64,000 nt of DNA, from assembly GCF_013401995.1 (NCBI RefSeq), contig NZ_JACBJI010000002.1:434001-498000 (forward strand), written 5' to 3'. Positions 19,101-26,398 of this stretch are shown here, piece by piece. This stretch comes from Flavobacterium agri (lineage in GTDB: Bacteria; Bacteroidota; Bacteroidia; Flavobacteriales; Flavobacteriaceae). Below the pieces are notes generated by a model that saw only the letters and a list, made by a program, of their open reading frames with translations, was not told the DNA's origin and searched no databases. How positions within the stretch are numbered: the first letter of the stretch is position 1; every line of letters starts with the position of its first letter. Both the position numbers and the translations under genes were made by a program.

Positions 19101-19291
19101 TCTGGATTCCAAGGACAAGAATCGGCGTACGCGGCACATGGAGGTCGCTCGACCAATACTCGCCACGATACAACCCTACCCAAGTGCTCGACGCTTCGGG
19201 CCAATGGGTTCCCGATCCGACCGCAATCGGTTTCCCTAACGGAAGCGAGTGGGAAATCAGGACCTATATTCACATCAACATCGGTAATTAA
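16163..19291 (+). CDS. Clan-A glycosidase fused to an outer-membrane beta-barrel-like domain
   Basis: A 1042-residue secreted protein and the first gene of the glucanase operon. Signal peptide 1-19. Residues about 25-400 are a TIM-barrel glycosidase resembling the GH2 catalytic barrel: LLGNENNYG supplies the likely acid/base Glu168 and LFAEFGADAF the likely nucleophile Glu269. Residues about 475-1042 consist of alternating aromatic and polar strands (NLNGFYRTGHYHWGYEGDFF, KFGFTGIFHEDL, IYRNLKFNSSVKVNDWGPYDY) and end in an aromatic-rich strand, as outer-membrane porin-like barrels do. This suggests an enzyme anchored by its own barrel. It lies 14 bp before the lipoprotein gene and upstream of GH16 and GH3 enzymes, so a beta-glucan oligosaccharide is the likely substrate. 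The exact family cannot be fixed by eye. Confidence 0.8.
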   Translation: MRKLILLLTLALFSPSVFSQNDKVVVVNGSDGSKLVVNGKDFIVNGMNWDYYPIGTNFTYSLWTQSDSFIQQALDNEMALLRNMGVNTIRVYSGMPKKWIEYVYVNYGIYTMINHSFGRYGLTINGTWTPNTEYSNPATRDMLLSEVKQLATEYKDTKGLLLFLLGNENNYGLFWDGAETENIPVPQRVSTKRAVAMYKLFNEAAVSMKQIDTSHPIAFCNGDLMYLDIIAQECKDMDIFATNVYRGTSFGDLFERVKKEYGKPVLFAEFGADAFNALTNQEDQTSQSYYLLSQWKEIYQNAAGVGKAQNALGGFTFQFSDGWWKYGQTDNLEVHDGNASWSNGGYIRDYEQGQNNMNEEWFGICAKGPTNEKGFYELYPRSAYYVLKEVHKLNPFSASLTSIDSHFNNIQVMDATLRARGDKAALESKQGGLIRLSKLRAEFTTFNTGGSLITTPDEPKPNTTEYPNKLGFDHMQSFYVGVEANPSANMRANVEVNILGNVALNPIDQIFYENRGRPVTVENNNQDMRLDSNNRVQVYSASYQWNQKYFNLNGFYRTGHYHWGYEGDFFGLYPEANYGPAMDIYNGIAPLGFEVEGKKTFSGLKLAFGPQLWWGANPAILLKYSKNVGKFGFTGIFHEDLEQHTNTESSFAIPQPKTRRFTLHVNRKFGKFGIDLGGIWAGSPLNGREYQFVRGSGAGEQVFQSEIESKDNWGGKAKFTFTGGKFNWYGQTAAMGLVANGGADYTQTFTGWRLKDSGSGNQYNFLTGLTYTIGKLQIAPNFLYQKPLEGPITSDVPAPGRPRNILDDPFVVRGNREQTAAEILFTFDPTPGTWMYNWDSDRTEDSKFAVSAGFVFRHYPTSQDAAIGILPDGRTTFAFDGAAPAKDLYEVNARIVSKLTNDFGIIANLYTGDAQANGSDARTIHRYGMDLRMIYRNLKFNSSVKVNDWGPYDYHRDYNLTFPLQLMGDLSYEIGKPDWFWIPRTRIGVRGTWRSLDQYSPRYNPTQVLDASGQWVPDPTAIGFPNGSEWEIRTYIHINIGN

Positions 19292-19305
19292 AAAATTGAA
19301 ATACT

Positions 19306-21180
19306 ATGAAATCAAATTTTAAAACCCTTTTGGCCGCGCCACTGTTGTTGTGCATCATCGCACTGGCGGTTTTCGGCTGCGAAAATGATCCCGACGATTT
19401 CGAGCCGGCGTCATATTCCAAAAATCCTGAAGTGTTCATAGATACGTTCAGTTCAGGGCTTATCTATTCGTCTTATGGCGGTGCGGTGGCCGACGCTTTC
19501 CAGGTCGATACAGACGTCACGTACAACAATTCTGCGGCTTCGATGCGTTTCGACGTGCCCAACGTGAACGATCCGTCGGGTTCTTACGCCGGAGGTTCTT
19601 TCTACACGAGCGTCGGGCGCGATTTGACAAAATACGACGCGTTGACGTTCTGGGCGAAAAGTTCGGTGGCTGCCACAATAGACGTGGTCGGTTTCGGAAA
19701 TGACTTCGGAGACAACAAATACCAGGCTTCGATAACCGGTTTGCAAATCAGCACGGCCTGGAGAAAATACATCATCCCGATCCCGGACGCCGCGAAACTC
19801 ACAGCCGAAAAAGGCATGTTCTTTATTTCTGAAGGACCCGAAAACGGCAACGGCTACACGTTTTGGGTAGATGAAGTCAAGTTCGAGAAACTCGGCACGA
19901 TCACGCCTCAACAACCCCAAATTTTCAACGGACAGGATGTTGTCCAGACGTCTTATGCGGGCGTGACCACTACGATCGACGGATTGGTCTGCGCGTTCAA
20001 TATGCCAAACGGCATCAACCAAATCGTCAATGTGACGCCGGCTTATTTTACGTTCACGTCTTCAAACCAGTCGGTCGCGACCGTAAACGAGCAAGGCATC
20101 GTGACGACGGTCGGTGCGGGAACAGCTGTGATCACGGCTACGGTCGGAGGAGTCGACGTATTGGGCTCACTCACGATCAATTCGGCGGGAACGTATGTGC
20201 ATGCGCCGACACCTACGCAGAATCCGTCGAACGTGATTTCGATTTTCTCGGATGCGTACCAAAACGTACCGGTAAACTATTACAACGGATTTTGGGAGCC
20301 GTACCAAACGACCCAATCGGCCGATTTTGCGGTAAATGGCGATAACGTGCTCAACTACACCAACTTCAATTTCGTCGGTATCGAATTTTCAAGCCCTACG
20401 GTAGACGCTACAGGTATGTCGCACATGCATCTTGACCTGTACATTCCTAACGCGCTTCCGCCAGGATCGAATTTCAAGGTCGGACTCGTCGATTTCGGAG
20501 CGGATGGCGCTTTTGGCGGAGGCAACGACACCAATTTTACGCTGACGTTCACCGCGCCGACATTGATTTCCCAAAACTGGGTCAGCCTCAACATTCCGCT
20601 TGCCAATTTTACCGGATTGGCCAACAGGGCGCATTTGGGACAAATCATCCTTGAAGGCGCGAACATCACCAATTTCTACGCCGACAACATTTATTTCTAC
20701 AACGACGGAAGCGTGATTCCTCCGGTTCCGACCGCAGCCGCGCCGACGCCTTCATATCCGGCATCCGACGTGATTTCGATATTCAGCGACGCCTATACCA
20801 ACGTGGCCGGTTCGAACCTGAACCCGAACTGGGGACAATTGACCGTGGTTTCCCAAGTGCCTATCGCAGGCAACAATACGTTGAAATATGCGGGATTGAA
20901 CTATCAGGGATTGCAGCTCGCGAGCGGATTGGACGTGTCTTCGAAAAACTTTTTACACCTCGATTATTATTCGGCCAATTCATCGGCGCTCAACGTATAC
21001 CTGATCAGCACCGGACCTGTAGAAAAACTGCAGTCGCTGACGGTTCCAACCACAAGCGGATGGAACAGCATCGATATTCCGCTATCGTCGTTCGCGCCGG
21101 TAAACCTTACCGATGTGATTCAATTGAAATTTGACGGAAACGGCGACATCTATCTCGACAACATCTTGTTCAGGAACTGA
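19306..21180 (+). CDS. Surface lipoprotein with carbohydrate-binding-like modules
   Basis: A 624-residue lipoprotein with the lipobox cysteine at residue 25 (LAVFGC), followed by ENDPDD. Acidic residues just after the cysteine are a surface-export signal in this phylum. Residues about 40-200 form a jelly-roll binding domain (YDALTFWAKSS, YTFWVDEVKFEK). A Big2-like domain follows (VNEQGIVTTVGAGTAVIT). Two copies of the locus module then occupy about 305-470 and 485-624 (VISIFSDAY, LNPNWGQ, YLDNILF). No catalytic residues are seen. Lying between two glycosidases, it probably holds glucan at the cell surface, a role played by SusE/F-like or SGBP proteins in classical loci. Confidence 0.85.
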   Translation: MKSNFKTLLAAPLLLCIIALAVFGCENDPDDFEPASYSKNPEVFIDTFSSGLIYSSYGGAVADAFQVDTDVTYNNSAASMRFDVPNVNDPSGSYAGGSFYTSVGRDLTKYDALTFWAKSSVAATIDVVGFGNDFGDNKYQASITGLQISTAWRKYIIPIPDAAKLTAEKGMFFISEGPENGNGYTFWVDEVKFEKLGTITPQQPQIFNGQDVVQTSYAGVTTTIDGLVCAFNMPNGINQIVNVTPAYFTFTSSNQSVATVNEQGIVTTVGAGTAVITATVGGVDVLGSLTINSAGTYVHAPTPTQNPSNVISIFSDAYQNVPVNYYNGFWEPYQTTQSADFAVNGDNVLNYTNFNFVGIEFSSPTVDATGMSHMHLDLYIPNALPPGSNFKVGLVDFGADGAFGGGNDTNFTLTFTAPTLISQNWVSLNIPLANFTGLANRAHLGQIILEGANITNFYADNIYFYNDGSVIPPVPTAAAPTPSYPASDVISIFSDAYTNVAGSNLNPNWGQLTVVSQVPIAGNNTLKYAGLNYQGLQLASGLDVSSKNFLHLDYYSANSSALNVYLISTGPVEKLQSLTVPTTSGWNSIDIPLSSFAPVNLTDVIQLKFDGNGDIYLDNILFRN

Positions 21181-21213
21181 TAATCGCAAGTCTTACACTC
21201 TAAAAGATATAAA

Positions 21214-22044
21214 ATGAGATATTTTTCAAAAAATAGTATTTCGAACAGACGTTTGGCGGTTTGCTTACTGGCTGTGATTTCCGTATCGGTCTCCGGATGC
21301 AACGAAGACGACAAGCAAAGTGTTTCAGGCCGTAATTGGGATTTGGTCTGGAGCGATGAATTCGACGGTGCGGCAGGCGAGTTACCCGATGCCTCGAAAT
21401 GGGGTTTCGATTTGGGCAACAACGGAGGTTGGGGCAACCAGGAACTCGAAAACTACACGAACGATCCCGAAAATGTCTCTTTGGATGGCAACGGGAACTT
21501 GGTGATCACGGCGATAAAAGCCGGTAATTCGTACACTTCGGCAAGAATCAAGACCCAAACCCTGTTTTCCCAAAAGTACGGCCGATTCGAAGCCCGTCTC
21601 AAAACGCCATACGGTCCCGGAATCTGGCCTGCATTCTGGATGCTGGGTGCCAATGTCGGCGAAGTAGGCTGGCCACAATGCGGTGAAATCGACATCATGG
21701 AACTCAAAGGACAACAACCGAACATCATCCACGGCACGGTTCACGGCCCGGGATATTCGGCCGGAGGCGCGATTTCGTCGTCCTATGCGTTGCAAAACAG
21801 CCGTTTCGATCTGGAGTATCACGTTTTTGCAGTCGAATGGTCTGAAAACAAAATCGATTTCTTCTGCGACGATTTCCTGTACAAGCGCATCACGAAAAGC
21901 GATGTGCCGGGTCAATGGGTGTACGACCATGATTTTTATATGATCCTCAACATAGCCGTCGGGGGCAATTACGCAGGGTTTCCTACATCCCAAACACCTT
22001 TCCCGCAAAAAATGATAGTAGACTACGTAAAAGTATACCAATAA
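21214..22044 (+). CDS. GH16 endo-beta-1,3-glucanase (laminarinase-like) lipoprotein
   Basis: A 276-residue enzyme that hydrolyses internal beta-1,3 (or mixed-linkage) glucan bonds with retention. The lipobox cysteine is residue 29 (SVSGC), followed by NEDD, consistent with surface display. The GH16 fold runs from about 42 to 276. The catalytic motif GEIDIMEL gives nucleophile Glu158, Asp160 and acid/base Glu163; the extra methionine in the motif is typical of laminarinases. WPAFWMLG and the C-terminal MIVDYVKVY are also family hallmarks. It is the third gene of the operon, 33 bp after the binding lipoprotein and 70 bp before the GH3 gene. Confidence 0.95.
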   Translation: MRYFSKNSISNRRLAVCLLAVISVSVSGCNEDDKQSVSGRNWDLVWSDEFDGAAGELPDASKWGFDLGNNGGWGNQELENYTNDPENVSLDGNGNLVITAIKAGNSYTSARIKTQTLFSQKYGRFEARLKTPYGPGIWPAFWMLGANVGEVGWPQCGEIDIMELKGQQPNIIHGTVHGPGYSAGGAISSSYALQNSRFDLEYHVFAVEWSENKIDFFCDDFLYKRITKSDVPGQWVYDHDFYMILNIAVGGNYAGFPTSQTPFPQKMIVDYVKVYQ

Positions 22045-22114
22045 GCCATTAATTTTTTAAGAATGAACGCTCGAATGCCAAGGTATTTCGGTCTGTCATT
22101 AATCGCATCGCAAA

Positions 22115-24340
22115 ATGAAAAAACGAATATCCCTACTATTCCTATTGCTATCCGTTTCGGGAATTTCACAACAAAAAAGCATTGACCAGAAAATAAACGA
22201 GTTGTTGGCTAAAATGACTTTGGAAGAAAAGGTCGGCCAGCTCAACCAATACACCGGAGACAATACCGTGACTGGTCCATTGACGATAAATCCGAACAAA
22301 AAGGAAGAGATCAAAGCCGGGAAAATTGGCTCGATGCTCAATATTTTAGGTTCGGAATACACGCGTCAATACCAGGAATTGGCGATGCAGTCGCGTTTGA
22401 AGATTCCGTTGCTTTTCGGCCTCGACGTGATCCACGGATACAAAACCACGTTCCCGATCCCGTTGGCCGAAGCCGCGAGTTGGGACATGGCGGCCATAGA
22501 ACTTTCGGCTCGTGTCGCAGCGCGTGAATCGGCGGCAAGCGGCATCCACTGGACGTTTGCGCCAATGGTCGACATTGCGCGCGATCCTCGTTGGGGACGC
22601 GTCATGGAAGGAGCAGGCGAGGACACATATCTAGGTTCGAAAATCGCCTACGCACGTGTCAAAGGATTTCAAGGAAACAAACTGGGCGATTTGAATTCGG
22701 TGATGGCATGCGCGAAACACTTTTTGGCGTACGGAGCGGCGATCGGCGGACGTGATTACAACTCTACCGACATAAGCGAAAGAGCGTTGTGGGAAACCTA
22801 TCTGCCTCCGTTCAAAGCGGCACTTGACGCCGGAGCGGCTACGTTCATGAACTCGTTCAACGACATCAACGGCATTCCGGCGACGGGTAACAGACGCATC
22901 CAGCGCGATATCCTCAAAGGAAAATGGAACTTCCAAGGTTTCGTGGTTTCCGATTGGGGTTCGATAGGCGAAATGGTCAACCACGGCTATAGTCAAGACA
23001 AAAAAGCGGCCGCGTATTCGGCCATCACAGCCGGTAGCGACATGGATATGGAAAGCAATTCCTATCGTTACAACCTCGAGCAATTGGTCAAGGAAGGGAA
23101 AGTTTCGGAATCGTTGATCGACGACGCCGTGAAACGCATCCTTCGCAAGAAATTCGAACTCGGCTTGTTCGACGACCCGTACCGTTACAGCGACGCCAAA
23201 CGTCAGCAAAAAGAACTAAACAATCCAGAAAACACCAAAGCGGCGCGTGAAGTTGCGGCTAAAAGCATCGTATTGCTCAAAAACGAAAAGAACGTTTTGC
23301 CACTTTCGAAAGATGCCAAAACCATCGCTTTCATCGGGCCTATGGTCAAACTCAAAAGAGCCAACCACGGTTTTTGGGCCGTAGACCTTAAAGATGTCGA
23401 TTCTACGTACATCGTTTCCCAATGGGAAGGCATGCAACGCAAAGTCGGCAAGAACACCAGACTGCTTTACGCCAAAGGTTGTGGGATTACCGATACGAGC
23501 AAAGCGGGTTTCAAAGAAGCCGTAGATGTCGCCAACCAAGCCGATGTAGTGGTTTTGAGCGTAGGTGAAAGACCCGACATGAGCGGGGAAGCCAAAAGCC
23601 GCAGTACGATAAACCTTCCGGGCGTACAGGAAGATTTGATCAAAGAACTCCAAAAAACGGGTAAACCGATCGTAGTCTTGGTCAACGCCGGACGACCGCT
23701 CGTCTTCAATTGGACGGCCGACAACATGCCGACGATCGTCTACACCTGGTGGTTGGGTTCCGAAGCGGGCAACGCGATCGCAGACGTGCTTTTCGGCGAT
23801 TACAATCCGTCGGGTAAACTGCCGATGTCGTTCCCGAGGGCAGAAGGCCAGATCCCGATTTATTACAACCACATGAGCACGGGCAGACCGGCCAAGAACG
23901 AAGACGACAAAATGTACGTTTCGGCCTACATCGACTTGCAGAATTCGCCTAAATTTCCATTCGGCTACGGCTTGAGCTATACGTCGTTTAAGTATTCCGA
24001 TATGGTCATGTCGAAAAGCAAGATGTCGAAAAACGAAACGCTCGAAGTCTCGGTTACCGTTGCCAACACCGGAAAAGTTGCCGGCGAAGAAGTCGTGCAG
24101 CTTTATTTAAGGGACAAGTTCGCGTCTGTCGTGCGTCCCGTAAAAGAGCTCAAAGGTTTCCAGAAAATAAAACTCGCGCCGGGCGAAAGCAAGACGGTTG
24201 CGTTTGTGATCGACAATGAGAAATTGTCGTTTTACCACGAAGACCTCGAATTTAAGTCGGAAGCGGGAGAATTCGATGTGATGATCGGTTCTTCATCCGA
24301 AGACATCCGTTGCAAAGGAGGTTTCGAACTTATAGATTGA
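22115..24340 (+). CDS. bglX: GH3 beta-glucosidase, BglX type
   Basis: A 741-residue periplasmic beta-glucosidase that releases glucose from oligosaccharide ends. Signal peptide 1-19. The GH3 N-terminal barrel contains KHFLAYGAA and the nucleophile Asp280 in FVVSDWGSIG. The GH3 C-terminal sandwich domain (about 390-600) includes LVNAGRPLVFNW and WWLGSEAGNAIADVLFGDYNPSGKLPMSFPR, and a fibronectin-III-like domain closes the protein. Length and motifs match BglX. As the last gene of the operon it would finish digestion of products made by the GH16 enzyme. A strong terminator follows. Confidence 0.93.
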   Translation: MKKRISLLFLLLSVSGISQQKSIDQKINELLAKMTLEEKVGQLNQYTGDNTVTGPLTINPNKKEEIKAGKIGSMLNILGSEYTRQYQELAMQSRLKIPLLFGLDVIHGYKTTFPIPLAEAASWDMAAIELSARVAARESAASGIHWTFAPMVDIARDPRWGRVMEGAGEDTYLGSKIAYARVKGFQGNKLGDLNSVMACAKHFLAYGAAIGGRDYNSTDISERALWETYLPPFKAALDAGAATFMNSFNDINGIPATGNRRIQRDILKGKWNFQGFVVSDWGSIGEMVNHGYSQDKKAAAYSAITAGSDMDMESNSYRYNLEQLVKEGKVSESLIDDAVKRILRKKFELGLFDDPYRYSDAKRQQKELNNPENTKAAREVAAKSIVLLKNEKNVLPLSKDAKTIAFIGPMVKLKRANHGFWAVDLKDVDSTYIVSQWEGMQRKVGKNTRLLYAKGCGITDTSKAGFKEAVDVANQADVVVLSVGERPDMSGEAKSRSTINLPGVQEDLIKELQKTGKPIVVLVNAGRPLVFNWTADNMPTIVYTWWLGSEAGNAIADVLFGDYNPSGKLPMSFPRAEGQIPIYYNHMSTGRPAKNEDDKMYVSAYIDLQNSPKFPFGYGLSYTSFKYSDMVMSKSKMSKNETLEVSVTVANTGKVAGEEVVQLYLRDKFASVVRPVKELKGFQKIKLAPGESKTVAFVIDNEKLSFYHEDLEFKSEAGEFDVMIGSSSEDIRCKGGFELID

Positions 24341-24368
24341 TCCATATTTATACTGACTTAGCTATTGG

Positions 24369-24399
24369 AAAAGCCGCCTTTTTTTTGGGCGGTTTTTTT
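24369..24399. terminator. Bidirectional terminator between convergent genes
   Basis: AAAAGCCGCC and GGGCGGTTTT form a stem closed by an eight-T loop, ending in seven Ts on the plus strand and an A run on the other side. It sits between the GH3 gene (ends 24340) and the leftward MarR-GNAT gene (ends 24424), so it can serve both. Confidence 0.85.
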
Positions 24400-24423
24400 A
24401 TTGCCGATGACGAGATCGAATCT

Positions 24424-25383
24424 TTATTTCAAACGCAATTCCATTTGGATATTGCATCGCTTATACGGCGTGGCACGACCCACGATTTTCTCAAAACCCA
24501 ACTTGTAGTAAAGGTTGATCGCCGGCGTGAGAATGGTGTTGCTTTCGAGGTAGATTTTTTTGGCTCCTTGTTTCCGCGCCTCTTCTATCACGGCTTGCCC
24601 TAATTTTAATCCGATGCTTTTTCCTTGTGCTTTTGGCGATACGGCCATCTTCGCGAGTTCGAAATCATAGTCGGGATCGTCCATTTTGATCAACGCGCAA
24701 ACGCCGAGCGGTTCGTTTTCATAAAGCGCCACGAAGATTTCCCCGCCTTTTTCAAGGATTGATTTTTCGGGATTGTCGAGCGCCTTGCTGTCGGTTTCCT
24801 CGATTTCGAAATAGTTGGAAATCCATTCCTCGTTGAGCTGTTTGAAAGCGGTTTTGTATTTGGGCTCGTATTCGACGATTTCCACATTGGCGCTTTCACG
24901 CAGTTTCTTTTGCTCCTGAACCCGTTTGAAAAGCGATTTCTTTTGGAGCAGGAATTCCCATTCGGCTATGGCTTCCCACAAATTGTTGGTCGATTCGGCC
25001 ATAAGCCCTTCGACAGCCAATTCTACATCTTTGGTTTGGATGCGCAAGGTTTCGGCGAGTTGCGTCCCTTTTTTGCTCAAGCCGACAACATTGCGGCGCT
25101 TATCGTCCGACTTTTGGTTGCCTTTGACAAGTCCTGCGCCAGACATTTCCTTTATGATTTTGGTGACCGAAGGCTGCGAATGCCTGATCTGCTCGGCGAT
25201 TTCTGTAATGGTTTTCTCTCCATCTTCCGAAAGCACGAAAAACACGGGAAACCATTTGGGCGAGAAATCCACATGATACATTTCATAGATTTTTGATGCG
25301 TCTTCGGTGACTTTTGCCGTAAGAAGGCGCAATCTGCTGCCGATGGCCACTTTGCCTGTTTTCTGAAAAATATCCATAATCAT
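24424..25383 (-). CDS. MarR-family regulator fused to GNAT acetyltransferase
   Basis: A 319-residue two-domain protein. Residues about 1-145 are a winged-helix MarR-type DNA-binding domain (GEKTITEIAEQIRHSQPSVT, DDKRRNVVGLSKKG). Residues about 160-319 are a GNAT acetyltransferase with the acetyl-CoA motif AVSPKAQGKSIGLKLGQAVI and the late NLYYKLGFEK. MarR-GNAT fusions are a known family, and the acetylation target is usually unknown. The start could be the ATG at 25383 or the one two codons later. It is divergent from the dehydrogenase at 25632 across a region with a palindrome, so it may regulate that cluster. Confidence 0.88.
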   Translation of the reverse strand: MIMDIFQKTGKVAIGSRLRLLTAKVTEDASKIYEMYHVDFSPKWFPVFFVLSEDGEKTITEIAEQIRHSQPSVTKIIKEMSGAGLVKGNQKSDDKRRNVVGLSKKGTQLAETLRIQTKDVELAVEGLMAESTNNLWEAIAEWEFLLQKKSLFKRVQEQKKLRESANVEIVEYEPKYKTAFKQLNEEWISNYFEIEETDSKALDNPEKSILEKGGEIFVALYENEPLGVCALIKMDDPDYDFELAKMAVSPKAQGKSIGLKLGQAVIEEARKQGAKKIYLESNTILTPAINLYYKLGFEKIVGRATPYKRCNIQMELRLK

Positions 25384-25507
25384 TTACATAACTGATTATG
25401 CAATATTAGAAAAGATAATTTTTCGTGACAACAACTTTATCTTTTTTTTGAGATTTAAAAAAAGCGGTTTGCGATTGCCTAATTTTATAAGTCATTGACT
25501 GTCTTTT

Positions 25508-25528
25508 GCCTATCGCTTTCCGATAGGC
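25508..25528. promoter_or_regulatory. Perfect 8-bp inverted repeat in divergent region
   Basis: GCCTATCG (25508-25515) and CGATAGGC (25521-25528) flank CTTTC. There is no T run, and it lies between divergent promoters, so an operator is more likely than a terminator. Confidence 0.4.
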
Positions 25529-25560
25529 ATTCCGATCCCTTCCATCATACCTTGCCAGAA

Positions 25561-25576
25561 TGTGATGTAGGTCACG
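25561..25576. promoter_or_regulatory. CRP/FNR-like site
   Basis: TGTGA, six bases, then TCACG matches the CRP/FNR-family consensus TGTGA-N6-TCACA at nine of ten defined positions. It lies 56-71 bp upstream of the dehydrogenase start. Whether a CRP-family protein binds it is not shown. Confidence 0.4.
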
Positions 25577-25600
25577 TAACCACCTTTGGATACCGCCGTT

Positions 25601-25628
25601 ACTTTGTATCAAAGTTTTAAATACAAAG
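25601..25628. promoter_or_regulatory. Overlapping palindromes immediately upstream of the dehydrogenase
   Basis: ACTTTGTATCAAAGT (25601-25615) is a palindrome, and its left arm CTTTGTAT also pairs with ATACAAAG at 25621-25628, an 8-bp perfect inverted repeat. These sites end 4 bp before the ATG at 25632. Such ACTTTG/CAAAGT palindromes suit a winged-helix regulator such as MarR or HxlR. The divergent MarR-GNAT protein is the obvious candidate. Confidence 0.5.
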
Positions 25629-25631
25629 AAC

Positions 25632-26366
25632 ATGAAAACACAAACGATATTAGTTACGGGCGCTTCTTCAGGAATCGGGAAAGCCATCGCAAAATACTTC
25701 CTCGACAGAGGCGACAACGTGGTCATCAATTCTGCAAGCGCCGAAAAATTAGAGAAAGCCTATTTCGAATTGGGAGCAGGCGCGAATCTTTTGACGGTTG
25801 CGGGCGATGTAAGCAAACCTGAAACCGGCAAGAAATTAGTGGCCGCTGCAGTAGAACGGTTCGGTTCGGCCGACGTATTGGTCAACAACGCCGGCATATT
25901 TGGCGTACGACCTTTCACAGAGGTGGACGAAGCCTATCTCGACGGTTTTTTGAACACGAATTTCAAAGGCACGTATTTCACGACCCAAGCCGCCATTCCT
26001 CAAATGCTTGAGCAGAAAGGAGGCGTCGTGATCAACATCGGAACTCCTCTCGTCAACAAAAGCATAGGCGGAATGCCTGCAACCGCGGCACTTTCAAGCA
26101 AAGCCGCGATACACACACTTACGATCCAGCTCGCCGCCGAGTTCGGAAAGAAAAACATCCGCGTCAATACGGTAGCGCCAGGCGTGGTGCGCACACCGAT
26201 GCACGGCGACACAAGCGATCAAATGGCCGGGCTTCATTTGGTAAATCGCGTAGGAGAGTCGGATGATATTGCCGAAATGGTGTATACCGTTGCCAAGAGC
26301 AATTTCATAAATGGCGCCATAATCAATGTAGACGGAGGTTTAGGTGCCGGCTACAATCTTAACTGA
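25632..26366 (+). CDS. Short-chain dehydrogenase-like protein lacking the catalytic Ser and Tyr
   Basis: A 244-residue SDR fold with the intact cofactor motif TGASSGIG (residues about 9-16), NNAG (about 86) and the C-terminal NGAIINVDGG. The region that should read like NISS...YxxxK instead reads NIGTP...AALSSK, so the catalytic serine and the tyrosine four residues before the lysine are both absent, while the lysine remains. It may therefore be a non-enzymatic NAD(P)H-binding protein or use other chemistry. It is the first gene of a cluster with an epoxide hydrolase-like protein, 32 bp away. Confidence 0.85.
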   Translation: MKTQTILVTGASSGIGKAIAKYFLDRGDNVVINSASAEKLEKAYFELGAGANLLTVAGDVSKPETGKKLVAAAVERFGSADVLVNNAGIFGVRPFTEVDEAYLDGFLNTNFKGTYFTTQAAIPQMLEQKGGVVINIGTPLVNKSIGGMPATAALSSKAAIHTLTIQLAAEFGKKNIRVNTVAPGVVRTPMHGDTSDQMAGLHLVNRVGESDDIAEMVYTVAKSNFINGAIINVDGGLGAGYNLN

Positions 26367-26398
26367 ACGTTTTTTTCTAAAAATTAAGCACAGAAAAA

